A stretch of DNA of 36,022 bases, from the NCBI GenBank assembly GCA_016202615.1, contig JACQOI010000278.1, positions 1 to 36,022 on the forward strand. The letters are read 5' to 3'. Below the pieces are notes generated by a model, which was given only the letters and a program-made list of their open reading frames with translations, was not told the DNA's origin and did no database searches. The DNA comes from Betaproteobacteria bacterium (GTDB lineage: Bacteria > Pseudomonadota > Gammaproteobacteria > Burkholderiales > SG8-41). The position numbers were made by a program, and so were the translations under genes. Below, piece by piece: positions 1-8,124 of the stretch (its first letter is position 1; every line of letters begins with the position of its first letter).

Positions 1-92
1 GCACGGTAGGAGACAAGGTCACGGCGGAAGTGATAAGGCAGTATATTCGGCGTCATCATGAGGAGGCTGATCCGCAGTTGGATTTGTTTTAG
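1..92 (+). CDS. tnpA: IS200/IS605-type TnpA transposase, C-terminal end (partial)
   Basis: Reading from position 3, about 29 codons run to a TAG stop at 90-92. They contain the pattern VTAEVIRQYI and end in QLDLF, which resembles the last helix and tail of IS200/IS605 single-strand Y1 transposases (HUH). The catalytic Tyr and HUH residues would lie upstream of the window. A strong hairpin follows within 10 bp, as expected at the right end of such an element, which supports the call. The assignment is from pattern memory on a short fragment. Confidence 0.55.
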   Translation, partial: TVGDKVTAEVIRQYIRRHHEEADPQLDLF

Positions 93-97
93 GTTTT

Positions 98-129
98 AAA
101 GCCCCGCCGCTTGCGGCGGGGTTCTTTAC
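98..129 (+). mobile_element. IS200/IS605 right end with subterminal hairpin
   Basis: A perfect 9-bp stem, CCCCGCCGC (102-110) and GCGGCGGGG (113-121), encloses a TT loop, followed by TTCTTTACTT. IS200/IS605 elements have no terminal inverted repeats and end in such a subterminal hairpin recognised by TnpA. The element boundary is inferred at about 128-130, because the nuclease reading frame on the minus strand becomes family-like exactly there. The hairpin could also act as a terminator for tnpA. Confidence 0.55.
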
Positions 130-267
130 TTGGCGGTGATTGACCAGCACGGTCAGCGTGTCGCCGTCAGCTACTGCGACAACCTTGCCAGAGAGTTCCT
201 CCACATGAGCAACCCCCAGCCAGAGCGCCAGGACGACAAGGACACGGCCTAGATGCTGAGCAACCAT
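130..267 (-). pseudogene. Thermonuclease (staphylococcal nuclease-like), N-terminal fragment cut by an IS
   Basis: The ATG at 267 opens a frame with a hydrophobic signal peptide (about residues 8-20), then SGKVVAVADGDTLTVL, the hallmark start of the SNase-like OB-fold with its calcium-binding Asp in DGDT. The family continues with the RLxGIDxPE catalytic strand. Here the frame instead runs into the hairpin of the IS200/IS605 right end after NHRQVK. Only about 45 codons survive and the catalytic Arg and Glu are missing, so no nuclease activity is expected. An upstream TTG at 276 is also open but less likely as the start. Confidence 0.65.
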
Positions 268-551
268 CTGATGCAAAGCAGCACGACCACGCCCGCTGCG
301 ATCAGCGCTGGCGTCGTGTATCGCAGGTAGCCGAGCATTTCCGGGGCTTGGGGGGCAATCGTTGGCGGCGCGACTACCGGGTATTCGTTCAACCTGATTC
401 GTGGCAGGAAGCGTAGCACCTCAGCACATTCTCTCCGAGAGCTGGCTGCGATCGCCCCACGTCTCCTGAGAAACAAAATCTTTAACTCATTGTTTCTTAT
501 AGAACGCCGGCCACGTTTGCGGGGCTGGGATGCTCTCAGGATTCGCGCCAT
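249..551 (-). CDS. Hypothetical small membrane-anchored protein
   Basis: A 100-residue frame opens with ATG at 551, preceded by a weak AGG. The first 50 residues are very Arg-rich and the C-terminus holds one clear hydrophobic segment (ALIAAGVVVLLCIRWLL) ending at the stop. Its 3' end overlaps the start of the truncated thermonuclease gene by 19 bases, which suggests translational coupling if it is real. No family was recognised. The Arg-rich N-terminal half could be a non-coding extension, with only the last 50 residues translated. Confidence 0.3.
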   Translation of the reverse strand: MARILRASQPRKRGRRSIRNNELKILFLRRRGAIAASSRRECAEVLRFLPRIRLNEYPVVAPPTIAPQAPEMLGYLRYTTPALIAAGVVVLLCIRWLLSI

Positions 552-729
552 CTTGACCTAACCGGCATTGCAATCGGCCGGGCGCAGGCGCAACATGCTT
601 CTGGGCGTAATGCTCGCGAGCGCTGAATCAGCGCGAAACCGTCGCCAGCAGCCAGACGCACGAAAAGAGCAGGATTGAATTTTCTATCGTTCCAATGAGT
701 CTTCAAAAAATCGAGAAAAGGAGGAAATC

Positions 730-1713
730 GTGAAGATAACGATGCCAGTTCCGACCGGGATAATATTGGCTCTTGGAATGCTTGCCAGCCTTTGTACTAC
801 AAACGGATTTTCGCAAGAATATCCATCCAAACACATTCGTATTGTTGTTGGATCGGCTGCGGGCGGCTCGACAGACACGCTCGCCCGCGTTCTTGCAAGC
901 AATTTAAGCAACGCTTTATCCAAACAGGTAATTGTTGAGAACCGTACGGGCGGAAGCACCTCGATCGCGATCCAGAATGTCGTCTCCTCGGTGCCTGATG
1001 GCCATACACTGATACTGCTGGTGTCGTCTTCGGCAGCTCTTTCCGCCATGGGCACCAAGCTTCCATATGACCTTGAACGTGATCTTACGTTCATCTCTCA
1101 GCTTGCGACCACTCCGTTTGTTCTCGTGGTAAATCCTTCGGTTCCCTTTTACAACGTTGCGGGATTGGTCTCCTATGCACGTGCAAATCCTGGAAAACTG
1201 ACCTATGGATCGGTAGGCATAGGCAGTATTATCCATCTCGCTGGTGAACTTTTTAGTGAAATTGGGAATGTAAAACTATTGCATGTGCCCTATAAGGGCG
1301 GTTCGGAGAGCACCCTTGCGCTCGTCGGTGGTCAAATTGACATGAATTTCACTACCACCGTGGAGGTTCTCCCGTTAGCGAAGGCCGGCAAGTTGCGCAT
1401 TCTTGGAGTGACCGGTAAGTCCCGGCTTGAGAGCTTACCATCGGTTCCGACTCTGAATGAGTCTGGTTTGGCCGGTTACGACCTATATGCATGGTACGGA
1501 CTGGCAGCTCCTGCCGGGATTCCAGCAGCCATCACTGCTCGACTCAATGCTGAGATTGTAAAGATCGCGAATGCAAATGAGTTTAAGAAACTGTTACTCG
1601 GACATGGTCTTGAAATTAGAACTGGGACCCCTGAGGAATTTGCTTCCCTGATCCAGTTCGAAATCAAAAGGAATTCCGGGTTAATTAAGAGAAGTAAAAT
1701 GAGGGCAGAGTGA
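730..1713 (+). CDS. Bug/TTT family periplasmic substrate-binding protein
   Basis: This 327-residue protein has the full length of the tripartite tricarboxylate transporter (TctC/Bug) receptors, which bind small carboxylates such as citrate or aromatic acids in the periplasm. It begins at GTG 730 with an AGGAGG box five bases upstream. A signal peptide covers residues 1-28 (cleavage near GFSQ-EYPSK). Family landmarks follow in order: IRIVVGSAAGGSTD, VIVENRTGG, PDGHTLIL, LPYDLERDL, NPSVPFYNV, NPGKLTYGSVG, VPYKGG and SVPTLNESG. No TctA/TctB membrane genes lie near, as is usual for orphan Bug proteins. The locus is lower in GC than its surroundings. The ligand cannot be read from sequence, but the MmgE/PrpD genes downstream hint at a di- or tricarboxylate. 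Confidence 0.9.
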   Translation: MKITMPVPTGIILALGMLASLCTTNGFSQEYPSKHIRIVVGSAAGGSTDTLARVLASNLSNALSKQVIVENRTGGSTSIAIQNVVSSVPDGHTLILLVSSSAALSAMGTKLPYDLERDLTFISQLATTPFVLVVNPSVPFYNVAGLVSYARANPGKLTYGSVGIGSIIHLAGELFSEIGNVKLLHVPYKGGSESTLALVGGQIDMNFTTTVEVLPLAKAGKLRILGVTGKSRLESLPSVPTLNESGLAGYDLYAWYGLAAPAGIPAAITARLNAEIVKIANANEFKKLLLGHGLEIRTGTPEEFASLIQFEIKRNSGLIKRSKMRAE

Positions 1714-1781
1714 CCACGGAGATAGTTTGCTTTCGCGTCCTCGACTTCGACACAAGGTATGGTGACACGGTAAATGTGTTC

Positions 1782-2035
1782 TCAAAGTGCGGGAGACACG
1801 GTTACTGAGTTTTTCGTCATGCGCGAGTAGTCGAAGACGAGACGGGTACGGAAGCAGAGTTTGCGCATCAGCTCGGCGACGGATTGAGCGGGTTTCTGGA
1901 ATGACTTGAGGATGCCCACCGCGAAGCGGCGAAGGCGGGTGATGTTTTCCGGGCCGAAGCCGGTACGGATACGGCTGCGACTGCGGTCCTCATCGTAGTT
2001 CCAGTCGATCATGTAATGAACGCTTTCGATGCTCC
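1782..2035 (-). pseudogene. ISAs1-like DDE transposase, C-terminal fragment
   Basis: The minus-strand frame reads SVHYMIDW, then NYDEDRSR and RTGFGPENITRLRRFA, and ends with VFDYSRMTKNS before the TAG at 1782. This is the C-terminal block of IS4/ISAs1-type transposases, including the Glu-containing DEDRSRIR motif. The true frame extends a little above the ATG at 2012 (WSIESVHYM), to about 2035, where it runs straight into the truncated MaoC gene. The N-terminal two thirds are gone. No terminal inverted repeat was identified. Confidence 0.6.
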
Positions 2036-2044
2036 AGCACGGTA

Positions 2045-2415
2045 AATTTGTTCTCGAGCACGACGATCTCTACGCCGATGGTGTCGCCGCAGAAGGTCGG
2101 CGCCGGCCAGCGCATGTGCTCGATGCCGAGCAAGGCCATTCCGGTATGATGGATCAGGCCCAGCTGCACGGCCAGGCCTTCGGCAACGATGAAGGTCGGC
2201 GGGCCGGGCGAGACCCGCTTGCCGAACATGCTGTGCTCGCGGATGTATTCGGTGCTCATGTGCCGTTCCTCGAACACGCCGGATGCACCCATGAAGTTGA
2301 CGATGTCGGCTTCGGTGATGGTGCGCGACATGGTCTGCGCCTTGTCACCGGGCTCGAAGTCTTCGAAGTACAGGCCCGTCGGGCCTTTCAGGATCTTGCT
2401 CTTGGTTTCTTTCGC
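2045..2415 (-). pseudogene. MaoC-like (R)-enoyl-CoA hydratase fragment, broken at both ends
   Basis: The frame reads LKGPTGLYFEDFEPGD, SRTITEADIVNFMG, REHSMFGKRVSPG and APTFCGDTIGVEIVVLENK, which is typical of stand-alone MaoC hot-dog dehydratases acting on acyl-CoA. The family signature starts well above the ATG at 2331, so that ATG is internal. An in-frame TAG at 2416-2418 blocks translation from further upstream. At about 2045 the frame passes into an ISAs1-like transposase remnant, removing the last strands of the fold. The fragment is sandwiched between two transposase scraps, and the ancestral gene probably belonged to an acyl-CoA catabolic cassette. Confidence 0.65.
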
Positions 2416-2455
2416 CTATACCTTCGCTTCATCCTAAAAACCGTAGTTAGCCGAT

Positions 2456-2735
2456 TCAGTTTGCATGATTTTCGAGAAACCGATGCGCTGGAGGCGGGCC
2501 GATGCCTGCGAGGACGCGTTTGAGATGGTCGCAGACGAGATTCCAGACGGTAGTCGGGTTTCAACTGCTCCGCAGCCTGGGCGAACCAGCCCTGAAGCAA
2601 GGCAGAGACGCGCATCAGCGCTGCCCACGCCTTCTCGAAATGTGCGTGCAGGCCGGTCAGCGTAATCGTCGTCTGCCCGGCATGTTCCGCCCGGCGCCCC
2701 ACCGAGGACATCAACCACGGGCGGCTGGTAATCGC
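2456..2735 (-). pseudogene. IS1380-like transposase, C-terminal fragment with frameshift
   Basis: The upstream frame reads SVGRRAEHAGQTTITLTG, LHAHFEKAWAAL and AAEQLKPD. Near 2545-2555 the homology jumps to another frame reading VWNLVCDHLKRVLAGIG and AHRFLENHAN, then TGA at 2456-2458. The RRxxHAGQ block and the AEQL motif followed by a final helix resemble the C-terminus of IS1380-family transposases. Joining the two frames needs one indel, so the copy is dead. The N-terminal catalytic domain is absent. Confidence 0.45.
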
Positions 2736-3072
2736 CTCGCGCTCTGGGATGGCCATTCGTTGCCCGTGGGACTGAAGACGGAGCTCGAGCGCGAGGCGGA
2801 GCGCCTTGCGCTCGTCGAGCGCCAGATCGGGGCGCTTGAGGCGTCTCAAAGTCATTGACACCTTCCGTTCAGCACGTCATGCTCACTTCCGTTGACGGCG
2901 CTAAGAAACGGCAACACGCCAAAACGATACACGATGGCCGTGATCCGAGATCCGGAGGCCAATGCAATGCTGGACAAGATTCGCGTTCAACTCGACTCGG
3001 GGCGCCACTGCATAGCAAGCGCGGACTGACGAATCGTCGCATTGGAGGCGATCGACCGCCGCTGTAGGAGAG

Positions 3073-4470
3073 ATGTCGGCGATGAGCAACTGCAACTTGG
3101 CAGTTCAAGAACTAGCCCTCTGGGCGGCTACGGCGTCGCCTCAAGGCTTCAATGCGCAAACTGTGGATAGACTGAAACAGTCTGTCCGCGACGCAGTCGG
3201 TTGCTCGCTGTACTGCTCCGGCTTGCAATGGTCGCGCATCATTGTCGAAGCAATGCTCGATGAGACGGCTGGCGCTGGCACTGTGGCCGTCTGGGGAACG
3301 AGCTACCGTTTGTCGCCGGCGGCTGCAGCGCTCGTGAATGGTAGTTTCGTCCAGGGCTTCGAACTGGACGACTTCCACCTAACCGCGAACATGCACGGCA
3401 GCTCAACAATGCTGCCCGCAGGTGTGGCGTTGGCTAGCCATCGCGGAGGCATTTCGGGTACTGAACTAATTGCTGCGCTTGCTGTTGGTTGGGAAGTCGG
3501 AACACGCATCAGCGTCGCCGGAATTCGTGGCAATGCGCTAGTTCGGGGCTGGCATACGCCGACAATCAACGGAACATTCGCCGCTGCGGCGGTTGCTGGA
3601 CGGCTCCTCCGGCTAGATCCAATGCGCATGTACCAATGCCTGAGTCTAGCGGCGCTGCATGCGGGGGGTCTGATCGCTGTTCAATATGGTGGTATGGCCA
3701 AACGACTTTACGCAGGACGTGCCAGTCAGGCAGGTTTGTATGCGGCACTCCTTGCCAACCGCGGCTTCACAGCGCCTCCAGATGTCTTTGAACGTCGCCC
3801 GGGAGGCTTTTTCCCGACGTTTCTACCAGATGGCTACGATATTAATGCATTGACCCGCGATCTGGGAGGTGCGCACGCCGCGGACGGAATCAGTTTCAAA
3901 CTATATGCTGCTTGTAGCGCGATCCATCCGGCGCTAGACGCCATGAAGCGGCTGCTAGTAGAACACCAGATCACCGCAATAGATATTCAAGGCATCACTG
4001 TTGCGCTTGGCGAATTTGCCTATCACCACGTGGGATGGCCTTACCGCGTTGAGAGCGTAACTACCGCGCAGTTCAGCATCGCGTATGGTCTTGCGGTAAT
4101 GATCATTTCGGGCGAGGCATCGGTGGAACAGTACACCGAGGCGATGATTCGCGATCCATGTGTGCTGGCCCTTGTGGCGCGTATTAGGGTTGTCGAAGAC
4201 CCGGCGGTCAGCGCCTCCGATTCAGCCTTCCGAAATGCCGCCCGACTCTCTGTTGAACTCGTTAACGGTGCTGTCTACGAGGGTGGGGCACAAATCGCTC
4301 GCGGGAATGCAGACAATCCGGCGACCGACGAGGAACTTGCGACAAAATTCCACATATTGGCGGGTCATGCACTACCGGTTTTTCAGGTGGACGCCTTGGC
4401 CAAAGTAATCGACAGACTAGAGCAGCTTCCAGATGTTCGCGAGTTCGAAACGTTGATGACGCCGTTGTAA
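3073..4470 (+). CDS. MmgE/PrpD family protein (first of a tandem pair)
   Basis: This 465-residue protein belongs to the MmgE/PrpD superfamily, which includes 2-methylcitrate dehydratase, cis-aconitate decarboxylase and iminodisuccinate epimerase. It shows the all-helical N-terminal domain with the acidic motif FELDDFH (about residues 97-103), a following MHGSS, and the substrate-loop lysine region MAKRLYAGRASQ. The C-terminal alpha/beta domain runs through VEDP and GNADNPATDEELATKF, and the protein is full length. GGAG lies 2 bases before ATG 3073 and 11 bases before ATG 3082, so the exact start is ambiguous. It sits 26 bp before a second, divergent MmgE/PrpD gene and is clearly co-transcribed with it. 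The reaction cannot be assigned; a dehydratase or decarboxylase acting on a tricarboxylate is plausible. Confidence 0.85.
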   Translation: MSAMSNCNLAVQELALWAATASPQGFNAQTVDRLKQSVRDAVGCSLYCSGLQWSRIIVEAMLDETAGAGTVAVWGTSYRLSPAAAALVNGSFVQGFELDDFHLTANMHGSSTMLPAGVALASHRGGISGTELIAALAVGWEVGTRISVAGIRGNALVRGWHTPTINGTFAAAAVAGRLLRLDPMRMYQCLSLAALHAGGLIAVQYGGMAKRLYAGRASQAGLYAALLANRGFTAPPDVFERRPGGFFPTFLPDGYDINALTRDLGGAHAADGISFKLYAACSAIHPALDAMKRLLVEHQITAIDIQGITVALGEFAYHHVGWPYRVESVTTAQFSIAYGLAVMIISGEASVEQYTEAMIRDPCVLALVARIRVVEDPAVSASDSAFRNAARLSVELVNGAVYEGGAQIARGNADNPATDEELATKFHILAGHALPVFQVDALAKVIDRLEQLPDVREFETLMTPL

Positions 4471-4496
4471 TATAGGCACTCGAATGGAGAACCCGC

Positions 4497-5870
4497 ATGG
4501 ACGAAACCAGCCGCCTAATCGGGAGCTACGCAGAAGCACTGCACTATTCCTGCATCCCGGCCTCGGCACTTTGGGCTGCTAAGCGGAGCGTCATTGATGC
4601 GTTCGGATGCGCGTTTGGTGCATGGGATGCCGAACCTGTGCAGATGGTGAGCCGACTCGCACCGCGTGTGGCTAAGACCGAACCCTGCGCAACTTTATTC
4701 GGCACGTCGATCCGAACGACGCCCGAAATGGCTGCGTTCGTCAACGGTTGTATGGTGCGTTATTTAGATTTCAATGACGATTACATTCACAACGATGGAC
4801 CCCATCCTAGTGACAATATTCCAGGCCTGTTTGCGATCGCCGAAGCGACTCGTACCGGTGGCCATCTGCTATTGTGTGCGATCGTACTTGCTTATGAAGT
4901 TATCGGTCAGCTTGTCGACAATGCTCACTTTTCAAGCCGTGGATGGGATTACGTGACCGAGTCAAGTATCGGCACCGCGGTCGGCGCTGCAAAGATTCTC
5001 GGGCTACCAGCCGCTCGGATTGTCGATGCACTTGCCCTTGCAATCGCGCCGAACATTGCCCTTTGGCAAACGCGTACCGGCGAGCTTTCAATGTGGAAAG
5101 GCTGCGCAGGGCCAAACGCCGCTCGGAATGGTCTATTTGCAGCACGCCTTGCGGCGGCGGGGATAACCGGCCCGAATGAAATTATTGAAGGACAACGCGG
5201 ACTTTGGAGCCAAGTTACGGGGTCGTTCAACCTGGGGATTTTGGGCAGTCCGCAGCACCGATTCAAGATTGAGGATACCTTTTTCAAGGCGCGACCGGTG
5301 ATGTACAGCGCACAGCTTCCCGTTGAAACTGCGCTCGCGCTACGTGGGCGGATCGATCTTGACGCAATCGCGTCAATCCGCGTCGTGGTGCCTGGTGCTT
5401 CAATGCTTACCAGTAATCATCCGGAAAAGTGGAATCCTCAGACGCGCGAGACCGCTGACCACAGCATTCCCTATTTGGTTGCCGCGGCCTTGGTTCACGG
5501 CGAACTCAGCGACAAAACGTTCTCGCCCGATCACTTTCGCGATCCCGTGGTGTCAGGTTTGCTTAATCGCCTGCAGCTTGAAGCAAGCCCCGCATTCACT
5601 AAGGAATATCCGTCTACGTTTAATTGTTTGATCGAAGTGACCGGCACAGCTGGTCAAGTTTGGCATTTGCACCGCAAGAATCCAAAAGGTCATCCGTGCA
5701 ATCCATTCAGCGATGCAGACCTCGAAGAGAAATTTCTCAAGTTGGCCGACGGGAAATTTCGACGAAGGAAGGCCAGGGATTTTCTAACGCTGCTCTGGCA
5801 TCTTGACGAATTGGACGATGTCGGTGTCGTACTCCGTGCAGCGCGGATCGGACGTGTGTCGGCAAGATGA
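4497..5870 (+). CDS. MmgE/PrpD family protein (second of a tandem pair)
   Basis: The 457-residue product is a full-length MmgE/PrpD protein. ATG 4497 is preceded by GGAGA at a good spacing of six bases. It carries YLDFNDDYIH and DGPHPSDN (the metal-free acid/base loop of the family), MWKGCAGPNAARNG with the conserved lysine, and the C-terminal PFSDADLEEKF. It differs strongly from its upstream neighbour, so the pair is not a recent duplication; the two may form a heteromer or catalyse successive steps. The DxND-D plus HPS pattern is closer to classical PrpD-like members than the first gene. The substrate is unknown. The SDR that follows begins 103 bp downstream and is probably in the same operon. 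Confidence 0.85.
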   Translation: MDETSRLIGSYAEALHYSCIPASALWAAKRSVIDAFGCAFGAWDAEPVQMVSRLAPRVAKTEPCATLFGTSIRTTPEMAAFVNGCMVRYLDFNDDYIHNDGPHPSDNIPGLFAIAEATRTGGHLLLCAIVLAYEVIGQLVDNAHFSSRGWDYVTESSIGTAVGAAKILGLPAARIVDALALAIAPNIALWQTRTGELSMWKGCAGPNAARNGLFAARLAAAGITGPNEIIEGQRGLWSQVTGSFNLGILGSPQHRFKIEDTFFKARPVMYSAQLPVETALALRGRIDLDAIASIRVVVPGASMLTSNHPEKWNPQTRETADHSIPYLVAAALVHGELSDKTFSPDHFRDPVVSGLLNRLQLEASPAFTKEYPSTFNCLIEVTGTAGQVWHLHRKNPKGHPCNPFSDADLEEKFLKLADGKFRRRKARDFLTLLWHLDELDDVGVVLRAARIGRVSAR

Positions 5871-5973
5871 TGTAAATGGAGCTAGAGCTAACTTACCAGT
5901 GTCAAACGGAATCGGAGATCACAAAAGCGCAGGGGGCTTGATGTGGTGTCCGATCGGTTCATGGGAGCGTCGG

Positions 5974-6726
5974 ATGGAGCTACGACTCGAAGGAAAGACC
6001 GCTTTGGTTACGGGCGCTAGCATGGGCATCGGGCGTTACATCGCGGCAGGCTTGGCGCGAGAGGGCGTAGCTGTGGCAGTTGCGGCGCGCCGGATCGACC
6101 TCTTGGAGTCCCTACGGCAGCAGATCAAGGCTGAGGGAGCTATCGAGCCTGTCATTATCGAAGCCGATCTCACCGATGCAGAGATGCCAAAGCACCTCGC
6201 TAAGGCGATGCTAGACAAAATGAAACATGTCGACATCTTGATCAATGCGGCAGGGGGCAGCCGTCCAGTGAAATACGACGCGCCCGCTCAAGAATGGGAA
6301 AGCGCGATGATGCTCAACTTCTTTCGCTTGCGCGAGCTGACAACCGCGTTGATCCCGAATATGATCCATCAACGATGGGGTCGGATTATCAATCTGACGG
6401 GCACCTCTGAGCCGCGGGGTTCTAACGCTACGTTCCCCGCAAAAGCAGCTGTGCACGTGTGGGCCAAGGGCCTATCCCGCGAGATAGGTCAGTATGGTAT
6501 TACGGTGAATAGTATCCAGCCAGGCAGTATCATCAGCGAGCAGCTGATGCGACTATATCCGACGGAAGATGACCGCCGTCGTTTCTGCAGGGAGGTGCCG
6601 GTTGGACGCTTTGGCGAGCCGGCCGAACTGGGCGACTTGGCGATCTTTCTCGCTTCGCCGCTCGCTAGTTATATCACTGGGGCGGTAATCCCAGTCGATG
6701 GCGGACGATATCGTTTTGCATTCTGA
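5974..6726 (+). CDS. Short-chain dehydrogenase/reductase with altered active site
   Basis: The frame is open from 5803, inside the preceding gene. Homology and the GGGAG box at 5963-5967 place the start at ATG 5974, giving 250 residues. The Rossmann motif TGASMGIG and the NAAGG motif are normal, and the C-terminal GAVIPVDGG is typical of classical SDRs that bind NAD(P)H. The usual YxxxK is FPAK: Phe154 replaces the catalytic Tyr while Lys158 is kept, and no Ser sits 13 residues before it. Either the enzyme uses another chemistry or it has lost oxidoreductase activity. It closes the MmgE/PrpD operon. Confidence 0.85.
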   Translation: MELRLEGKTALVTGASMGIGRYIAAGLAREGVAVAVAARRIDLLESLRQQIKAEGAIEPVIIEADLTDAEMPKHLAKAMLDKMKHVDILINAAGGSRPVKYDAPAQEWESAMMLNFFRLRELTTALIPNMIHQRWGRIINLTGTSEPRGSNATFPAKAAVHVWAKGLSREIGQYGITVNSIQPGSIISEQLMRLYPTEDDRRRFCREVPVGRFGEPAELGDLAIFLASPLASYITGAVIPVDGGRYRFAF

Positions 6727-7388
6727 GTGCGCCGTTCAGCAAAGCTTAATTTCGAAGACCAGCGACAAAAGTAAGACCACCAAGTATTTTTTCCCATAAT
6801 GAAACGACGCGGCTCAATTATGAAGATTGACGAGTCTCTGGTCCAGTTATAGCGTCTTTCCATGAACCATATTCAAGGTCCGTGTGCAGTTTCGGCCGAA
6901 ACAGGGATCTTCCAATGGCATATGAGGCTGAAACGTGAGCCGTGTTTTTAACGGCATATAAGCGAAGTAATCGGCCTGCAGCCGCAAGGAGTTTGGAGGA
7001 AATACGCGTCGATTGTGCCACTGACATAAGGTGGAATGCCGCGTCGGCGAAGACCGACCAGTCACTGGAGCGTCCCTGCCCGAGTATGAGCGTGGTCTTG
7101 GGTCACGTCGGCGACATTGGTGAGGCCGTGAGAACGGCCATCCCGTTTGAGAGATTGGCTATTCCGCCGGGGTTCCGCAGAATTTGTGGGCGGCCGGTGT
7201 GTTTAGTCGAGGTTCTTAAGGAAGAATTCTCGTGACTGTTCAGCCTGAGGCAGGCTGAACAGTCACGGTCTTAGTGGATCAGAGCGACAAACACAACACC
7301 GGATACATGCCCAGGACGCACTGTAATGCTTACAGAAATACTCCCGCTCCGTCAAATGACTTTGGTGTTTACATGAGCGGACCTTGAG
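6727..7388 (+). other. Intergenic region between convergent genes, no recognised gene
   Basis: This 662-bp gap separates the plus-strand SDR from the minus-strand BadH-like operon. The longest plus-strand frame (6942-7235, 97 codons) and two overlapping minus-strand frames (6818-7065) show no family signature and no good ribosome site. The only clear structure is the perfect 17-bp inverted repeat at 7231-7267. The region may be the remains of a mobile element. Confidence 0.5.
7231..7267. repeat. Perfect 17-bp inverted repeat with 3-base loop
   Basis: CGTGACTGTTCAGCCTG at 7231-7247 and its exact complement CAGGCTGAACAGTCACG at 7251-7267 are separated by AGG. As RNA this would be a very stable hairpin between two convergent genes. 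Neither side has a T-run, so it is not a typical intrinsic terminator. Abutted terminal repeats of an excised or collapsed insertion sequence are an alternative explanation. Confidence 0.8.
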
Positions 7389-8123
7389 TCATCCGACGCG
7401 GCTCGCGCCGCCGCTGACGCTGATGACTTGACCGGTGACATGTGTCGCCTCCGTCGCGAGAAAGACAACGGTCTTTGCCAGATCCTCGGGCATCGCCAGG
7501 CGTCGCAGTGGAATGATACGTACGCGCTTGGCGATATCCTCCTCGGAAAACATCGACTCGAGCAAGGGTGTACGGGTGGTCCCCGGGCATACGACGTTCA
7601 CGCGTACGCCGCGCTTCGCCAACTCGACAGCCAATGACTTGGAGAACCCAATCACTGCAGCCTTAGCGCCCGCATATACGGCCTGGCCGGCGACGCCAAT
7701 GCGAGCCGCGTCCGAAGCGACATTGACGATCGCACCATCGTCATTTAGCTGCGGCCCAAAGGCATGACACACGTTCAGTACGGCGGTGTAGTTGATCGCT
7801 ATGGTGCGCGCCCAGACCGCGGGATCCTGATCCAGGAATGGGGAGGTGGAGCTCCATCCTGCATTGTTGACCAAGGCGCCGAGCGGGCCGAGATGCTCAA
7901 CTTGATTTGCAACCTCCCGTACCTGGCCAATGTCGGTGAGATCGCACTTGTAAAAGGACGCGCAGCCCCCACCCTGCACGATATCGTCTGCGACCCTCTG
8001 ACCGGAGTCTTGAAGGTCCAGTATTGCGAGTGCGTAGTTCACTTCGGCAAAACGTCTGGCGATCGCCTCACCGATGCCCTGCGCGCCGCCGGTAACAACC
8101 GCAACACGCTGATCTGCGCGCAT
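7389..8123 (-). CDS. SDR dehydrogenase, BadH-like (2-hydroxycyclohexanecarboxyl-CoA dehydrogenase type)
   Basis: This 244-residue classical SDR has TGGAQGIG for NAD(P) binding, NNAGW, and the intact catalytic set Ser137, Tyr150, Lys154. The stretches VNVASDAARIG, NVVCPG and GQVISVSGG closely recall BadH of Rhodopseudomonas, which oxidises 2-hydroxycyclohexanecarboxyl-CoA to the 2-keto thioester. The ATG at 8123 lies one base after the stop of the upstream crotonase, so the two are translationally coupled. Together with the crotonase and BadI-like genes it matches a hydrate, oxidise, cleave order for cyclic acyl-CoA rings. A generic 3-hydroxyacyl-CoA dehydrogenase role remains possible. Confidence 0.75.
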   Translation of the reverse strand: MRADQRVAVVTGGAQGIGEAIARRFAEVNYALAILDLQDSGQRVADDIVQGGGCASFYKCDLTDIGQVREVANQVEHLGPLGALVNNAGWSSTSPFLDQDPAVWARTIAINYTAVLNVCHAFGPQLNDDGAIVNVASDAARIGVAGQAVYAGAKAAVIGFSKSLAVELAKRGVRVNVVCPGTTRTPLLESMFSEEDIAKRVRIIPLRRLAMPEDLAKTVVFLATEATHVTGQVISVSGGASRVG

Positions 8124-8124
8124 G

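Noticed and set aside
2502-2858. Plus-strand 118-codon frame with a charged helix (LKTELEREAERLALVERQ) recalling the linker of IS110-type transposases.
   Set aside because: Most of it is antisense to the IS1380-like fragment and only about 30 residues look IS110-like; the evidence is too thin for a feature.
2935-3031. Short plus-strand peptide (MAVIRDPEANAMLDKIRVQ and onward) before the first MmgE/PrpD gene.
   Set aside because: About 31 codons, no clear ribosome site and no recognised family.
5803-5973. 57-codon N-terminal extension of the SDR overlapping the upstream MmgE/PrpD gene.
   Set aside because: The extension has no SDR homology and a good ribosome site precedes ATG 5974.
6942-7235. 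97-codon plus-strand frame in the gap before the 17-bp palindrome.
   Set aside because: No convincing ribosome site, no family motif and poor composition.
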